Of a stretch of 64,000 bases of DNA, positions 12,664-28,072 are shown in pieces; within the stretch, counting starts at the first letter, position 1, and the number at the start of each line of letters is the position of its first letter. The notes beneath the pieces are model-generated. The model was not told where the DNA came from. It saw only the letters and a list, made by a program, of their open reading frames with translations, and ran no database searches. The translations under genes and the position numbers were made by a program. This stretch comes from Microcebus murinus (lineage: Eukaryota; Chordata; Mammalia; Primates; Cheirogaleidae). The stretch lies in NCBI RefSeq assembly GCF_040939455.1, contig NC_134104.1:147100501-147164500 (forward strand), given 5' to 3'.

Positions 12664-13414
12664 ATCACAGATACAAAGCAAATGAAAACAAAAAGAATTT
12701 TAAAGATAAAACAAAAAGTTGTGCGGTAAACACATGGTTTATTATGCTTATCAGGGAGTAGCTTTACACAGACATTTGAATGTAAATAGTTCATATTGCT
12801 CTAACCAAGATTCTAATATGACTATATTCAAAGAGCAAGTGTGTGTGATGTGGCTAGAGTGAGGAGAGATAGATAGATATTCATCTTCCACAGTGGAGAA
12901 GCAATAGATAACGGTTGAAACTCATAAATGAAGAAGCCACACAAGCATGCAGTTTAAAGACATGTAGGTAGATACAAAAATAATCAGCTCAATGAGGTGA
13001 AAGTGATTGCCTCTCTGGAAGAGGTCTAGGGAGAAGAAAGAGGGGAAACTGCAGTTTTTGGAGACACACTATTAATATTTGATCCTTTATGTACATGCAT
13101 ACCTTTGATTTAAAAATAAAAATTTATTTACTGAGGGTCTTTGTGTGTAAAGAAAAAAATTTAAAAAGAAAAATTTATAATGAAATGCCATATTGGTCAA
13201 GAAACTTACGAGTTGTGGGAGGTAAAAAAGCTTTTTCTCTGAAAATTTCTTTTAAAAAGCAACAAAAAGTGTAGTTTGTGATACTGAATGAATTGATAGA
13301 AATTAAAGGAGATCTACTAAAAACAGACAGAGCAATAATTTTTTGTGGATTGCAAGAGCCACTGTGACTTGTCAATTAACAATAATTAATTGTCACTATT
13401 GTCAATTCTCCAAG

Positions 13415-13975
13415 CAGTAGGTGCTGTAGCATCAGGCCCAGTGTCTGCTCATTCGTTTCCTAGCTGCTGAGAACACTGACGGCAAGACAGCTCACATGAG
13501 TCACTGACTGCAAACCGCTCACATGAGAACACTGACTGCGGGACAGCTCACATGAGAACACTAACTGCAAACCGCTCACATGAGAACACTGACTGCAAGA
13601 CAGCTCACATGAGAACACTGACTGCAAATGGCTCACATGAGAGTCCCTGTCCTTGTCTGGTCTGAGAGCTGCCTGGCCCAAGGTTACACCTCCTCCACAG
13701 GGGAATCCTGCATTTAATGATGTCAGTGATTTGGGCATGGCTGGGGGTGGGGGGGGCTTATAAAGGACGACTCTGAAGGGCCATCCTAGTTGCAGAGCTC
13801 CCTGAGAAGCTGGCTGAGAACTCCGTTGCAACTGCATTGCAGTTTAACTTCTCCTTATACTCAATTCTGCGTCCCTCACTCCATTCATTACAGATACAGT
13901 TCTACAAGCTTTTCCCAGTAAACCTTCTGCATGTAATTCTTTGTCTTAGAGTCTAACAGAGATCCTAACCTAGGA
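13415..13975 (+). mobile_element. Solo LTR-like segment with TATA box
   Basis: An LTR-like layout: a U3-like part holding a short tandem array (13474-13650), a TATA box (cttataaagga near 13757), then 'ccctgagaagctggctgaga' and 'gcagtttaacttctccttat', a weak poly(A)-type signal (agtaaacc, 13917) and a U5-like ending near 13975. No gag, pol or env remnant follows; L1 ORF2-like text begins by about 13990. Family not assigned. Confidence 0.5.
13474..13650 (+). repeat. Minisatellite, about 28-bp unit, ~6 copies
   Basis: The core ctcacatgag recurs at 13491, 13518, 13547, 13575, 13604 and 13632 (spacings 27, 29, 28, 29, 28). Between cores the text alternates between gcaagacag and gcaaaccg forms, suggesting a higher-order pair. 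Confidence 0.9.
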
Positions 13976-13989
13976 AATTCCCCACATTG

Positions 13990-14560
13990 GTCTATAGAGT
14001 CCATACAATCAAAATCCTGCAGTCTTTCTTTAATAGAAGTTAACAAGTCGATTCTAAACTTTATATGGAAATGCGAAGGACCCAGAATAGACAAAACTTT
14101 TGAAAAATGACAATGGAGTTATATCCATTTGTACAAAGACTTTTATAAGAAATTTCATAGCAGCTTTATTTGTTACAGCCCCAAACTGGAAAACCCCAAA
14201 TGTCTAATAATAGAATGAATAAACAATGGTGACGTATTCATGCAGTGGAATACTACTACTCAGCAATAAAAAGGGTTGAACTCCTAATACCTAAAACAAC
14301 TCTCACAGACATAATTAAAGAAGCCGGACCCAAAAGAATACACACTGTATGATTCCATCTATGTGAAGTTCAAGAACAGGCAAGACGAATCTATACTGAC
14401 AGAAGGCACAATAGTGATTGATCCCAGTGGGTTAGGCGAAGAGGGAACTTAATACGGTGATGGAATGTGTCCTATGTTGGTCTGGATGATGGTGACAAGG
14501 ACATATACATTTGTAAAAACTCATTAAACTGTACACTTAAGATCTATGGATTTTATTTCA
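13990..14560 (+). repeat. L1 LINE 3' end, sense
   Basis: ORF2-end text (attctaaactttatatggaa, 14052) followed by 'tattcatgcagtggaatact', 'gtatgattccatctatgtga' and 'taaactgtacacttaagatc', the 3' end of an old L1. Confidence 0.8.
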
Positions 14561-14565
14561 GGTAT

Positions 14566-14609
14566 ATGAGAGAGAGGGAGAGGGAGAGAGAGAGGGAGAG
14601 GGAGGGTGG

Positions 14610-14645
<36 letters not shown>
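14566..14645 (+). repeat. (GA)n / (GGGA)n microsatellite
   Basis: About 80 bp of purine-only GA repeat immediately after the L1 3' end. It may have grown from the L1 tail. The reading frame through it is not a gene. Confidence 0.93.
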
Positions 14646-14648
<3 letters not shown>

Positions 14649-16450
14649 AGTTTAAAAAAATAGAATGGTAACTATGTGGACAAGAACTTCCAGGCTAGGA
14701 TTTTGTACATGAAAATTGCTTTCTATGTAAGCAAAGCCATTTATTTCAATGTTATATGGTTTTTCTTGTTAATAACTTCTAGGAATATGCCATTGGTGGA
14801 ATTACAAAAAAATTTTAGACTCAAATATATATTTTCTGTGCATACCTCCTCTTAGGTTAATTTATTCTGAAGTTTTTGGGATTTTCAGGTTTTTTTTTTT
14901 ACATGCTGAGTCTAAAATATACTTATCTGCGCTAAATGACCTTTTTTGGATTTTGAACATAAACCCCAGATAGAGTTTGGTGACGTTTAAGGAACAAGCC
15001 CATATTTGCCCATATACACTTCAGTGATTGTTTACGACTGTCACTTCCACACCTCTCAACTGTGCCATTCCAGATTACAGTTGTAAGATATCCAATTTCA
15101 TCTTCATTAGCTCACTGCTGCCTACATCACAGGTGTGGGGTATTAAGTATCTATTTCCTGATATTTGCTTTTGCCTCTTTCCATAGTACTAATACTAGAA
15201 TGTCTGGTTTTTAAGAAATAGATGCTTGACTAGTTTAAGCCACAGTTATTGAGAGACTCTATAACTCATAGCTAAAAAATCAGTGCAAATTACCTCACCA
15301 CTGCAGTCATTGCCGTTGCCCTCCAGATGTCTTTCCTGAGCCTGATGCCACCTCTGATGCCCAGGTGACCAGAATTGAGTGCAATCAACTTCTCATTCAG
15401 ATGGCACCCTATGTCTTTGTTGAAGTCTTCCGGGCTCTCAATGTCTTTACCCTTCTCAAGCTCCTGTCTGTGGATGTATCTTCAAATTCATGCTTTCAAA
15501 GTAGTCAGTAGAGAGGGTTTTTTTTTTTTTTCCTTCAAATGTCCAAGGAGGGTTTTTGTGCAAAAAATGGATTTGGAGAGTTACTAGCCATTAAAATAAT
15601 ATTCCATTTTTTAAAGCTTTATGTTTAAAAACATAGATTTTCTTAAACTTTTTATTTTAACTTATAAATCATACTATTCTACTTTACATACAGTAATTTT
15701 TATATAAATTAGAAACAATAACTTTAGCTTGCTCTATGATTGTTTAATCAAGTCTAAGAGATTAAAATTCCAGAAACATTGGTACCACCTAAAATCATTA
15801 GTAAATTCCCAGCAATGTTTAAATTTCCTTCATAAATGTCATTTATTTTAATTTTTCAAGCACTTCATGTGCCTGACAGGACAGAGTTACAAACCTAACA
15901 AACCTTTATAAGCACTAAAGAAATTCATAGAAAAAACAAAAACATCAAACTTATAACGTAGTAAATTAAATTCTTTTAAACATCCCAAAATGATCGACAT
16001 ATTTAACCAAATTCTCATAAACTTTTCAACTTAAAATCCAAAGTTTAATATCAGTTACACATTTTAATTTGAAATGACATGATGAATCTATTAGATGCTC
16101 TTAAACATTAAAGCTACTTTAATAACAAATACTTAGATATTGGCTACATTTAACACGAAATATTATTATGGGTTTGATTTACTTAATCATGGTTATACGT
16201 CTTCCTTGGATTGTAGAATCTCTCACTCAACCTTAGTAATACAGACTAGATTACAGGAGAGCTGAGATGAAATAAGTCAAAGGTGTAGGACAGCAAAATA
16301 ATTATCTGCAGGTCAGATATTTGAGTCCAAGACACAGGACCTGGTTCCAAATACATCATGGATAATTCTGCACCAGCCACAACTAAAAACATAGAACTTT
16401 GTGTTTGCTATTTCAACAAGGTGCTCCCAAACCCCTCAGGCAGGATTTAG
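14646..16450. other. AT-rich intergenic sequence, no gene recognised
   Basis: No clear repeat and no exon. The reading frame at 15375-15587 has no homology I recognise and no splice context. Older repeats may be hidden here. Confidence 0.45.
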
Positions 16451-16454
16451 TTTC

Positions 16455-17345
16455 ACAAATAATAAATTATTGAATCATTTATTCAACAAGTATTTACTGA
16501 GGGCATGGAATTGAATGAGGCAATGTTTGAGACGCTTGGGTGCAATTAAAGATCAAAACAATGTTTTTTGCTTTCCCAGCGATCAAATTTTGATTAAATT
16601 TTAGTGGGGACAAAAGGGGAAGCAGACAATAAAATAATTATGTAATAAAGGAGTAAATTATTTTGTTTTAGACCTTAGATAGTTTGGCCAGGATAGACCT
16701 CACTGAGAAGGTGACATTTAGCAGACTGGAAGGAGCTGAAGGAACCAGCCCTGCAAATGTCTAAGGGAAGAGTGTCCTAGCAGAGGAGACAAACAGTGCA
16801 TAGGCTCCTGGGCAGAAGCTTGCTTGTCATGCCTGCAGGACAGCAAGGAGGCCAGTGGACTGGAGAAAAACGAGCAAGGGGTACAGTGATAGCAGATGAG
16901 GAAAGAGAGTGGGTAAAGGGAACAGATTGTGAAGGCCTTTGCAGGCCACTGAGCAGAGATCTGCCATGATCTGACTTTTTTTTTTTTTTTAAGACAGAAT
17001 CTTGCTCTGTCTCCCTGGGTAGAGTGTAGTGGTGTCATCACAGCTCACTGCAACCTCAGACACCTGGGCTTAAGTGATCCTCTTGCCTCAGCCTCCTGAG
17101 TAGCTGGGAGTATAGGAGTGTGCCACAATGCCCAGCTAAATTTTCTACTTTTAGTAGAGATGAGCGTCTTGCTCTTGCTCAGGTTTCGAACTCCTGAGCT
17201 CAAGCAATCCTCCTGCCTTGGCCTCCCAGAGTGCTAGGATTACAGGAATGAGCCACCCCGACTCATGTTTTGAAAGGATGTGTTTAGCTGTGATATGGAC
17301 AGCAGACTGTAGCATTAAGACTGGAAGGAGGAAGACCATGCAGGA
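16455..17345 (+). repeat. Ancient interspersed repeat (same family as 6435-7420), split by an Alu
   Basis: Collinear with the 6.4-7.4 kb copy: 'attcaacaagtatttactga', 'gaaggtgacatttagcagac', 'caaggaggccagtggactgg', 'gcctttgcaggccactgagc', and after the Alu 'gacagcagactgtagcatta'. Confidence 0.5.
16978..17267 (-). repeat. Alu SINE, antisense
   Basis: T-rich start, then 'aagacagaatcttgctctgt', 'cagctcactgcaacctcaga', 'attttctacttttagtagag' and 'gtgctaggattacaggaatg'. Confidence 0.9.
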
Positions 17346-17347
17346 AG

Positions 17348-18180
17348 CTGTATTAGTTATCTGTTGCTGTGTTAACAAATACCCTAAAACCTAGTGGCCT
17401 CAAATAACAGCATCATCTCACTGCTTCTGTGGGTCAAGAGCCTGGGCACAGCTTAGCTGGTTCCTCTAGCTCAGGGTCCCTCACAGGCTACAGTCCAAGT
17501 GTCAGCCAGGGCTACAGTCATCTCAAGGCTCGATTGGGGAAGGATCTGCTTCCAACTTCACTTGGGCAGTTGCCAGCAGGATTTGGTTTCTTTAGGGCTG
17601 TTGTACCACGGGCTGACTCTGTTCTTGTCTGGCCAGCTGCCCTCATTGCTGCATGGTCCTCTGCACAGGGCAGCTCACACCATGGAGCTTGCTTCATCAG
17701 AGCAACCAAGCAGAGAAGAGGGGTTGGGAGAGAGAAAGAGAGAAAGGCAGAGACAGAGAAAGAGAGGTGTTAGTCTTTTATAACTTAATCTCAGAAGTGC
17801 ATCCTATGGGCTGGGCGCAGTGGCTCACGCCTGTAATCCTAGCACTCTGGGAGGCCGAGGATTGTTTGACCTCAGGAGTTCGAGACCAGCTTGAGCAAGA
17901 GTGAGACCCAGTCTCTACCAAAAATAGAAAGAAGTTAATTGGACAGCTAAAAATATATAGAAAAAATTAGCTGGGCATGGTGGAGCATGCCTGTAGTCCC
18001 AGCTACTTGGGAGGCTGAGGCAGTAGGATCACTTGAGAACAGGAATTTGAGGTTGCTGTGAGGTAGGCTGATGCCACAGCACTCTAGCCCAGGCAACAGA
18101 GTGAGATTCTGTCTAAAAAAAATAAAATAAAATAGCTACCCTTTTCTCCTACATTAATTTCACCCTAGCACTCTCTATCC
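17348..18180 (-). repeat. MaLR/MLT1-like LTR, antisense, split by an Alu
   Basis: 'ctgtattagttatctgttgc', 'catcatctcactgcttctgt' and 'ctctgcacagggcagctcac' are the reverse complement of an old MaLR LTR. A purine patch lies at 17715-17766. The tail resumes after the Alu at 17808-18128. Confidence 0.5.
17808..18128 (+). repeat. Strepsirrhine-type Alu dimer
   Basis: Starts gggctgggcgcagtggctca, with the inter-arm ggacagctaaaaatatatag and a right arm ending gatgccacagcactctagcc. Confidence 0.93.
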
Positions 18181-18372
18181 TTCTGCTTTTTCTCAGTGGC
18201 ACTTACCACCATATGCAACACTGTATATTTGTTTATTGTCTGTATCTACCCAATAGAATGAAAACTCCACGAGGGCAGAACTTTTGCCTCTTTTGTTCAC
18301 TGCTATGTCCTCAATGCCTTGCACAGTTTCTGGAACACAGGAGGCATTCAGTATTTGCTGAATTAATACATA
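18135..18372 (+). repeat. L2 LINE 3' end
   Basis: 'tatccttctgctttttctca', 'gaatgaaaactccacgaggg', 'cagtttctggaacacaggag' and 'gcattcagtatttgctgaat' follow the L2 3' end consensus. Confidence 0.7.
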
Positions 18373-20690
18373 TTGATTCCTTCCAAATGGCACTGTGTCT
18401 GCATCTCTTCTCCCCGAATGCGCTTGTCACTCATTCTGTATCCTTGTTTACACTGCATTACCCAGCATCTGTCCTTATGGTAATGCCATTCCTTTGGGCA
18501 GAGGTGTTTCCATGGTGATGCAGGAGCTTTCCCCCTACTTAGCAGGACTCTCAGAAAGCTCTTTGCAGCAAGGTTCTATTTCTAGTGCTGTTAAGACTCC
18601 AGCACACACAGAACTTTCCATTCCTAACCTGGAGAGCCTTCTCTATCAGTATAGTTAGTAGGTGATTTGCCTGCTGATTTTCAGCAGTTGTGTAGGCTAG
18701 TTTATTTAAGCAGATCTCTTTTGATGGATATTTAGTATGTTTAAAGACTCTGGCTATTCATTCATTCCCTCAGAAAATATTTGTGGAAGGCCTATTCTAC
18801 TCTAGGCACTGTTTTAGGCATGTGGCATACACCAGTGACTCCACCTTGGGTACCCAGTTTTACCATAAATTACCCAACCTATTGTTGATGATGTGAAGAA
18901 TGTCAAAGATCTTGATTTTGCTTGCTGATCTCTGGCTCCTGTTCTCGAAGCCCATTGACACAAAAATATGTACAGTAAAAAACACCATTCCTCTGCTTAC
19001 CAAACAAACAAACAAACAAACAAACAAACAAAAACCCTAAGTTCTCAGGATCATGGTTAAATAACAAGTCATTAGTCCTAGAGGCTGTACTCATTAAAAA
19101 CAGCCAACTCTGGCTGGCTATCTGTCCTGTGCCAAGGAGAGGAAAAACATAGATAACTTCATGTCTTTTGAGTGACAGACATAAAACATAATAGGGATTT
19201 TAATGATCTCTTTAGGATATGACAACTTCTATCCACAGCTTCTTATGCTCAAAGGCAACAAAAACCTCCATCTTTGCTACCACTTTTCCATGATCCTTAG
19301 ATTTGTTGTTTCTCAAGTATTTTCTTGACACTGGACCAATTTTTCAAAGACACAGAAACCAACACTACCACTTTGGCTGTTAAATACAAAGTACAGACCA
19401 GAAAAAAAACTCATCCAGGCATTTGAAGTACTGGATAAACTTGTGTTACTGAGGTGTTGAGCACTGCATCCCAAGAGTCCTGACCTGTTCTAGAGCCCAT
19501 CAGCCTCTCCTGGAACTGGAAGTTGGAAGTGGGCAACCTTGGAGTTGCTAAAATGACCTTCATTTGCATGTCACTCAGGTTTCTGTGATTTAATTGGCTA
19601 ATGTCTCCCTCATTATGGACATCTTTCTCATCCTAGAGTGTGTCATCACCTGTGGTTTGAGTTTACCTCCTGCTTTGCAACAGGAAAGACCTAGAACTTA
19701 CCCATTGATATAATCCTCAGAATATCTTCCTGCTATGCCATCAGTATTTCTAGGGAGTAAGTAAAAATTAGCTCAGTCTGAGAAAGAAAAATCTGCATAG
19801 TTATTCATTAGACAAGATAAACAAATACAAATAAAGACAGCTGCTCAAACTTAAGAAAAATATTTCCGCCATGGATGTGCTACATCTATAAAGTATCATG
19901 ATAACTCTCTTTGACTGACTACTGCTTTCTCACTCACCAAGAAACTTTGCTCTCTAAAATCAAAGACTTTGAGAAACTTGCTGTTTGACATTTTGTCAGT
20001 AAGAATAAAAACACCTTACTCTTGTTTGGAGGATCTAAGCCACTTTAACAGAGAAGCAGCTTCGATTTACAAACCAGCTGCAAAAAAAAAGTTTCAGAAA
20101 AGGAGTTTCTGGAAACTTTCATAGAAATAGGATCGTGGGTCCACTTTGCAGTCTAGGCCTGATGTTGACCCCTTTTTACAGTCTTGCTTTCTTTTGAGAC
20201 TATCAAAACTATTTCATTTAAGTTCCATCTAAACCTCACACTTCTTAAAAATCCTGTAAAGTTATTTTTTCATTCCTTTGGTTAAATGCCCCATGGTGTT
20301 TCTGGTGCACAGTCTCCCTGACTGCAATAGAGCAACAGATCTGATTTTGTTGACTGGTTTGTTCCTGGTGGTCTTAGGCTACCTGGCATGGACACTGTCT
20401 TTCTCAGCTTCAGGGTTCCCAAGATTGCAAATTTTGAAAACAGAGATACAACACATATTTTTTTCACTCCTAAATATACATGCACTTGCTCACTCTGCCA
20501 GGTAATCATGTACATGGCTACCATGCCAATTTGGTCATAACTAGAGTTGGTTCACATTTCAGGAAGGTTATAGGATCAAGAACGTAAGTCAGGGTTGTAG
20601 GTGGCTAAAGTTCACTTTTTTTGTTATTTTTTGGGGGGGTTCACTTCTTGAACGGGCTGATTTACTTTCTCTTTGGACATTCTGTCTGCT
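18373..20690. other. Intergenic, no gene recognised
   Basis: Mixed sequence. Holds a short caggcactgtt-type repeat piece near 18750-18845 and an (ACAA)n run at 19002-19034. The frames near 20278-20524 are on opposite strands, without splice context or recognisable homology. Confidence 0.5.
19002..19034 (+). repeat. (ACAA)n microsatellite
   Basis: About eight tandem caaa units. Confidence 0.95.
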
Positions 20691-20779
20691 AAACCAAAGC
20701 CTCCATCTCCAGTGACTGAGGAAAAAACACAAGACACATCTACTCAGCTCAGGCTGACAGAAATACTAGAGTGGATCTG

Positions 20780-21420
20780 GTTACAGGTAGACAGACCGTC
20801 CCGGCCTCGTGGACACCCACAGAGACTCCAGGACACGGCGGGGAAGTGGGCGGCATGAGGCTACTTTTCCTTGTGTCTCCCATCCGGACTCAAGGACCGG
20901 TGCTAGCCCTCTGCTCTACGCTCCAAGGCAGGACCCCAAGCTCGGCACCCACCCTGCCACTCATACCCAAGAGCAGGAGGGCGCGGTTTCAGGGATTGAG
21001 GGGGTGCAGTTTCCCATTGCAGGCGGAGTGCCTCCTGGCCTCCACATTTGCCATAGGAACGAACCCGCCTCGCTCTTCCTCTTGGGGATCAGACGCTCGA
21101 CTGGGGCGTGAGTAGAGGCCTAATAAACTACAGAGCACGTCCAGAGAACCTTCTTGATGCCTGGCGTCATCCTCGAGTTGCCCTTCCTCTCGGTAATTGG
21201 GAGAACCGATGGGGGTCTAACGCAAGGGGCGTGGCTCTTCAGCTGGAGGCCACAGGTACAGGGAGCAAGCCCTGGGCGCCACCGTGATTCCTGGCCTCGT
21301 CCTCATCTTGCCCTCTCCGTGATCCGACGGGCAGGGAGGACCTTCTGGAAGTCACGTAGTACAGCTCTGCGCTTTCCGGGTCTGGTCATCTGATTTCTGT
21401 CATCTGTGGCCTCTAACAGT
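20780..21420. promoter_or_regulatory. Orphan GC-rich, CpG-containing island
   Basis: A sharp change from AT-rich flanks to GC-rich sequence with many CpGs (for example 'accgtcccggcctcgtggac' and 'gacacggcggggaagtgggc'). It contains a GC-box-like ggggcgtggc near 21228 and tcacgtag near 21353. It lies about 2.3 kb upstream of the RPL14 start, and no + strand coding exon fits it. From memory, human ENTPD3-AS1 starts between ENTPD3 and RPL14 on the minus strand, so this may be its promoter. That assignment is inference. Confidence 0.5.
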
Positions 21421-21694
21421 TATTTTGTTCATTCCTGTATGTCCGCAACCTGCGGAGGCAAACAAGTCTTGGTTGGAGGAAGTTATCTTACCATTATAAT
21501 GGAGCTTGGGAGACACTGAAAACTCCTTGGGGATGCTTAGGAAGGGTCTTGAGATGCTTGTGAGGAGCACATTCCAGCAGAGGAAGGGGCTCAGCTGCAT
21601 GAAAAGCTGCGGGACCTGTAGCTGTAGCTAGGTAGGGGTGAGACACGCAGAATGGCAGGAGAGAAAAGCTAGGACGGTGTCTTGGAGTGAGATT

Positions 21695-21777
21695 TTGGAT
21701 CTATGATCCGGCCTGTGAATAGCCATTGCACTCCAGTCAGGGTAACGGGGCCAGATCATTCTCTTTAAAAAAAAAAA
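21695..21777 (+). pseudogene. 7SL RNA 3'-end fragment (possible retro-pseudogene)
   Basis: The text ggcctgtgaatagccattgc followed by actccagtcagggtaacggg and an A-run resembles the 3' end of 7SL RNA (gcgcctgtgaatagccactg), not an Alu right arm. Upstream, 7SL identity fades, so it is 5' truncated or highly decayed. The poly(A) suggests retroposition. An Alu fragment begins directly after the A-run. Confidence 0.5.
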
Positions 21778-21779
21778 AA

Positions 21780-21972
21780 GGCTGGGCTTCGTGGCTCATG
21801 CCTGGAATCCTAGCACTCTGGGAGGCTGAGATGGGAGGCTCTCTTGAGCCTAGGAGTTTGAGGTTGATGTGAGCTAGGCTGATGCCACGGCACTCTAGCC
21901 TGGGCAACAGAGCGAGACTCTGTCTCAAAAATAATAATAATAAAAATAAATATATATATATATAAAAAAACA
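21780..21972 (+). repeat. Alu fragment, internally deleted
   Basis: Left-arm start (ggctgggcttcgtggctcat) joins directly to right-arm text (gtttgaggttgatgtgagct ... gatgccacggcactctagcc) with an aataataataataaaaata tail and a (TA)n run. The middle of the dimer is missing. Confidence 0.88.
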
Positions 21973-22123
21973 TATATGAACATGCTGATGTGATGCACCA
22001 AGGACACAGCATTTCTACCAAAAATTAATGATCTGAATTTAATCACGAGGAAAACTCCAACAAACCCATATTGTGACAGTCCACAAAACAAGCCTGTACT
22101 TGTAAAAAAAAATGTCAGTATCG

Positions 22124-22448
22124 CCTGGGCGTGGTGGCTCATACCTATAATCCTAGCACTCTGGGAGGTCCAGGAGGGAGGATTGCTCAAGGTCAGGAGT
22201 TTGAGACCAGCCTGAGCAAGAGTGAGACCCTGTCTCTACTAAAAATAGAAAGAAATTAGTTGGACAACTAAAAATATATAGAAAAGGTTAGCCGGGCATG
22301 GTGGCGCATGCCTGTAGTCCCAGCTACTCCAGAGGCTGAGGCAGGAGGATTGCTTGAGCCCAGGAGTTTCAGGTTGCTGTGAGCTAGGCTGACACCATGG
22401 CTTTGTGGCCCAGGCAACAGAGCAAGGCTCTGTCTCAAAACAAAAAAT
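22124..22448 (+). repeat. Strepsirrhine-type Alu dimer
   Basis: Starts gcctgggcgtggtggctcat and carries ggacaactaaaaatatatag between the arms. Confidence 0.93.
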
Positions 22449-22767
22449 GTCAGTATCATAAAAGACCCAGAAAGGCTTAGGAACTGTTACAGATTTAACA
22501 GGTAAATCTAAAACTACCAGTTAAAAACTACAGACCTGATAACTAAATGCCAATTTGTAATCTTTCATTAGATCATGGACCAGGAGAAAAATTTTCTTTT
22601 CCCATTCGCTCCAAAGGACATAAGAAGGACAAATGATAACATTTGAATAAGGGCTGTTGATTATAGTACTGTAGTAATATTAATTTCCTGATTTTGATAA
22701 ATGTACTGATGATGTAAGAAACTGTCTTCTGTTGTTAGGAAACACACATTTAAGAACGTAGTGATAG

Positions 22768-23073
22768 GCCAGGCGCGGTGCCTCACGCCTATAATCCTAG
22801 CACTTTGGGAGGTTGAGATCGGAGGACTGCTTGAGCGCAGGAGTTGGAGACCACCTGAGCAAGAGCAAGACCCGCCTCTACTATAAATACAAAGAAATTA
22901 GTCAAATAACTAAAAATAGAAAAAATTAGCCGGGCGCACGCCTGTAGTCCCAGCTACTAGGGAGGCTAAGGCAGGAGGATCACTTGAGCCCAGAAGTTTG
23001 AGGTTGCTGTGAGCTAGGCTGACGCCACAGCACGCTAGCACATGCAACAGAGACTGTCTCAGAAAAAAAAAAG
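22768..23073 (+). repeat. Strepsirrhine-type Alu dimer, diverged
   Basis: Starts ggccaggcgcggtgcctcac. Both arms are present with several small deletions and the tail is A-rich. Confidence 0.92.
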
Positions 23074-23669
23074 AATGTAGTGATAAAGGTACATCTTGTA
23101 TGCAATTTCCCCTCAAATGGTTCAGATAAAAATGACAGAATGGTAACGCAAACGTAAAATGTTAACCTGGAGAATCTAGAAAGGTTTACGGGAATTATTT
23201 GTACTAGTTTAGCAACGTTTCTTTAATTACTTTAAAGATTAACAAAATTACTGGGATTACTTAGGGAGAAAACGTGAGGAGCGAACAAACCTAGCGCTAA
23301 GACACGAATTACTAACACATTTAAGCAAAAATCAGAAGAGTAAAAAGGAAGTCCAGTGGGATGCGGACAGAGTTTGAAAGAAAGGTATAGCGTCTGTGCT
23401 CTTCTTTACCCTAAATTACTAAGAGATGACTTTCCGGCAACTGTCCTGTCCCAGTCACTAAAGCCAACCTCGCCGCACAGGTCTGAGCAAAAAAACCCTG
23501 CCCCAGCCGGCTCCGCCATGTTCTGTCACTCAGCTTGCGCGCGCATAAGCACGCACGCACCAACCAATCGGTGCCGACGTCGCAGGCTCGTTAGCGTAAG
23601 GGCGGGGCGACCGTCTACACATGCGCACGGCTGGGCGGGCCTTCTTCCTTCTCGCCGAACGCCGCCGCC

Positions 23670-27367
<3,698 letters not shown>

Positions 27368-27382
27368 GAGTATTATAAAAGT

Positions 27383-27388
27383 AATAAA
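27383..27388 (+). terminator. RPL14: RPL14 polyadenylation signal
   Basis: AATAAA 16 bases after the TAA stop. The very short 3'UTR is normal for ribosomal protein genes. A T/GT-rich stretch follows at 27391-27408. Confidence 0.85.
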
Positions 27389-27767
27389 GGTTCTTTTTGA
27401 CATGTTGGCAAATCTACTTAAGTTTGTGAATTAAAAGCCTCTTGCTGAGGCTGGGGGTTAGAAGGCAGACTGATAGAATTGTTAGCATCATTAGAATATC
27501 CATTCCTGAGTCTGTCTCTGTCCAGACTTGGAGATGTAGTACAAGGCCATCACAAAGTTGTAACTGGTGAATATTTTTATGGGAAATCGCTGATTAGAAC
27601 ACGAAGTGACATTTTTTTTCTCCTGTAAATAGGTAAAATTCTAGCCTTTTTTAAACTATAAAACTCATAAAGGCATAAAGTTTCCAGCCTCTTGATGCTC
27701 AAGAGTCCTAGGATATTTTCTCATAAAAATAAACTGTAGGAGAACAAGACAAGTATATAAATTACGC

Positions 27768-28072
27768 AGTTTGAGGATCTCTAATCTGAGATGATCCAAA
27801 ATCTGAAACTAAGCACCAACGTGGTGCCACAAGTGGAACATTCCACGTCTGACCTCATGGCAGGTTGAACACAAAATGCAGGCACACAATATAATTTATT
27901 CAGTGTCCCCAAGGAAAGAAATAGTTAAAGTTTTGTATATAAGGTAATATATAAAACAAATTTCATGGTTAGTCTTAGATCCCATCCCCAGGGATGTTAT
28001 GTATATGCAAATATTCCAAAATCTGAAACAATTTTGGTCTTAAGCATTTCACTTGACCTCTATGGTAAGTGG
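27768..28072 (+). mobile_element. Tigger-type (TcMar) DNA transposon remnant
   Basis: 'tgatccaaaatctgaaacta', 'gtggaacattccacgtctga', 'gatcccatccccagggatgt' and 'gcaaatattccaaaatctga' match a Tigger2-like non-autonomous element by memory. Ends are worn. Confidence 0.55.

Larger units (their letters stand above)
10900..13110 (+). repeat. HAL1/L1-like LINE remnant with Alu insertions
   Basis: Sense-strand ORF1-like text: 'cagctcttggaagttaaaaa', 'gatatcattgagaaaaacct', 'tttctcaacaataacgttgg', 'aaaattttgtacccagcaaa'. A typical 3' portion follows (tcatcttccacagtggagaa, 'gtgattgcctctctggaaga'). It is split by Alus at 11000-11105, 11474-11790 and 12333-12663. There is no intact ORF. Confidence 0.6.

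Noticed and set aside
14467..14649. Frame ending in a long Arg-Glu repeat
   Set aside because: It is translation of an L1 3' end and a GA microsatellite.
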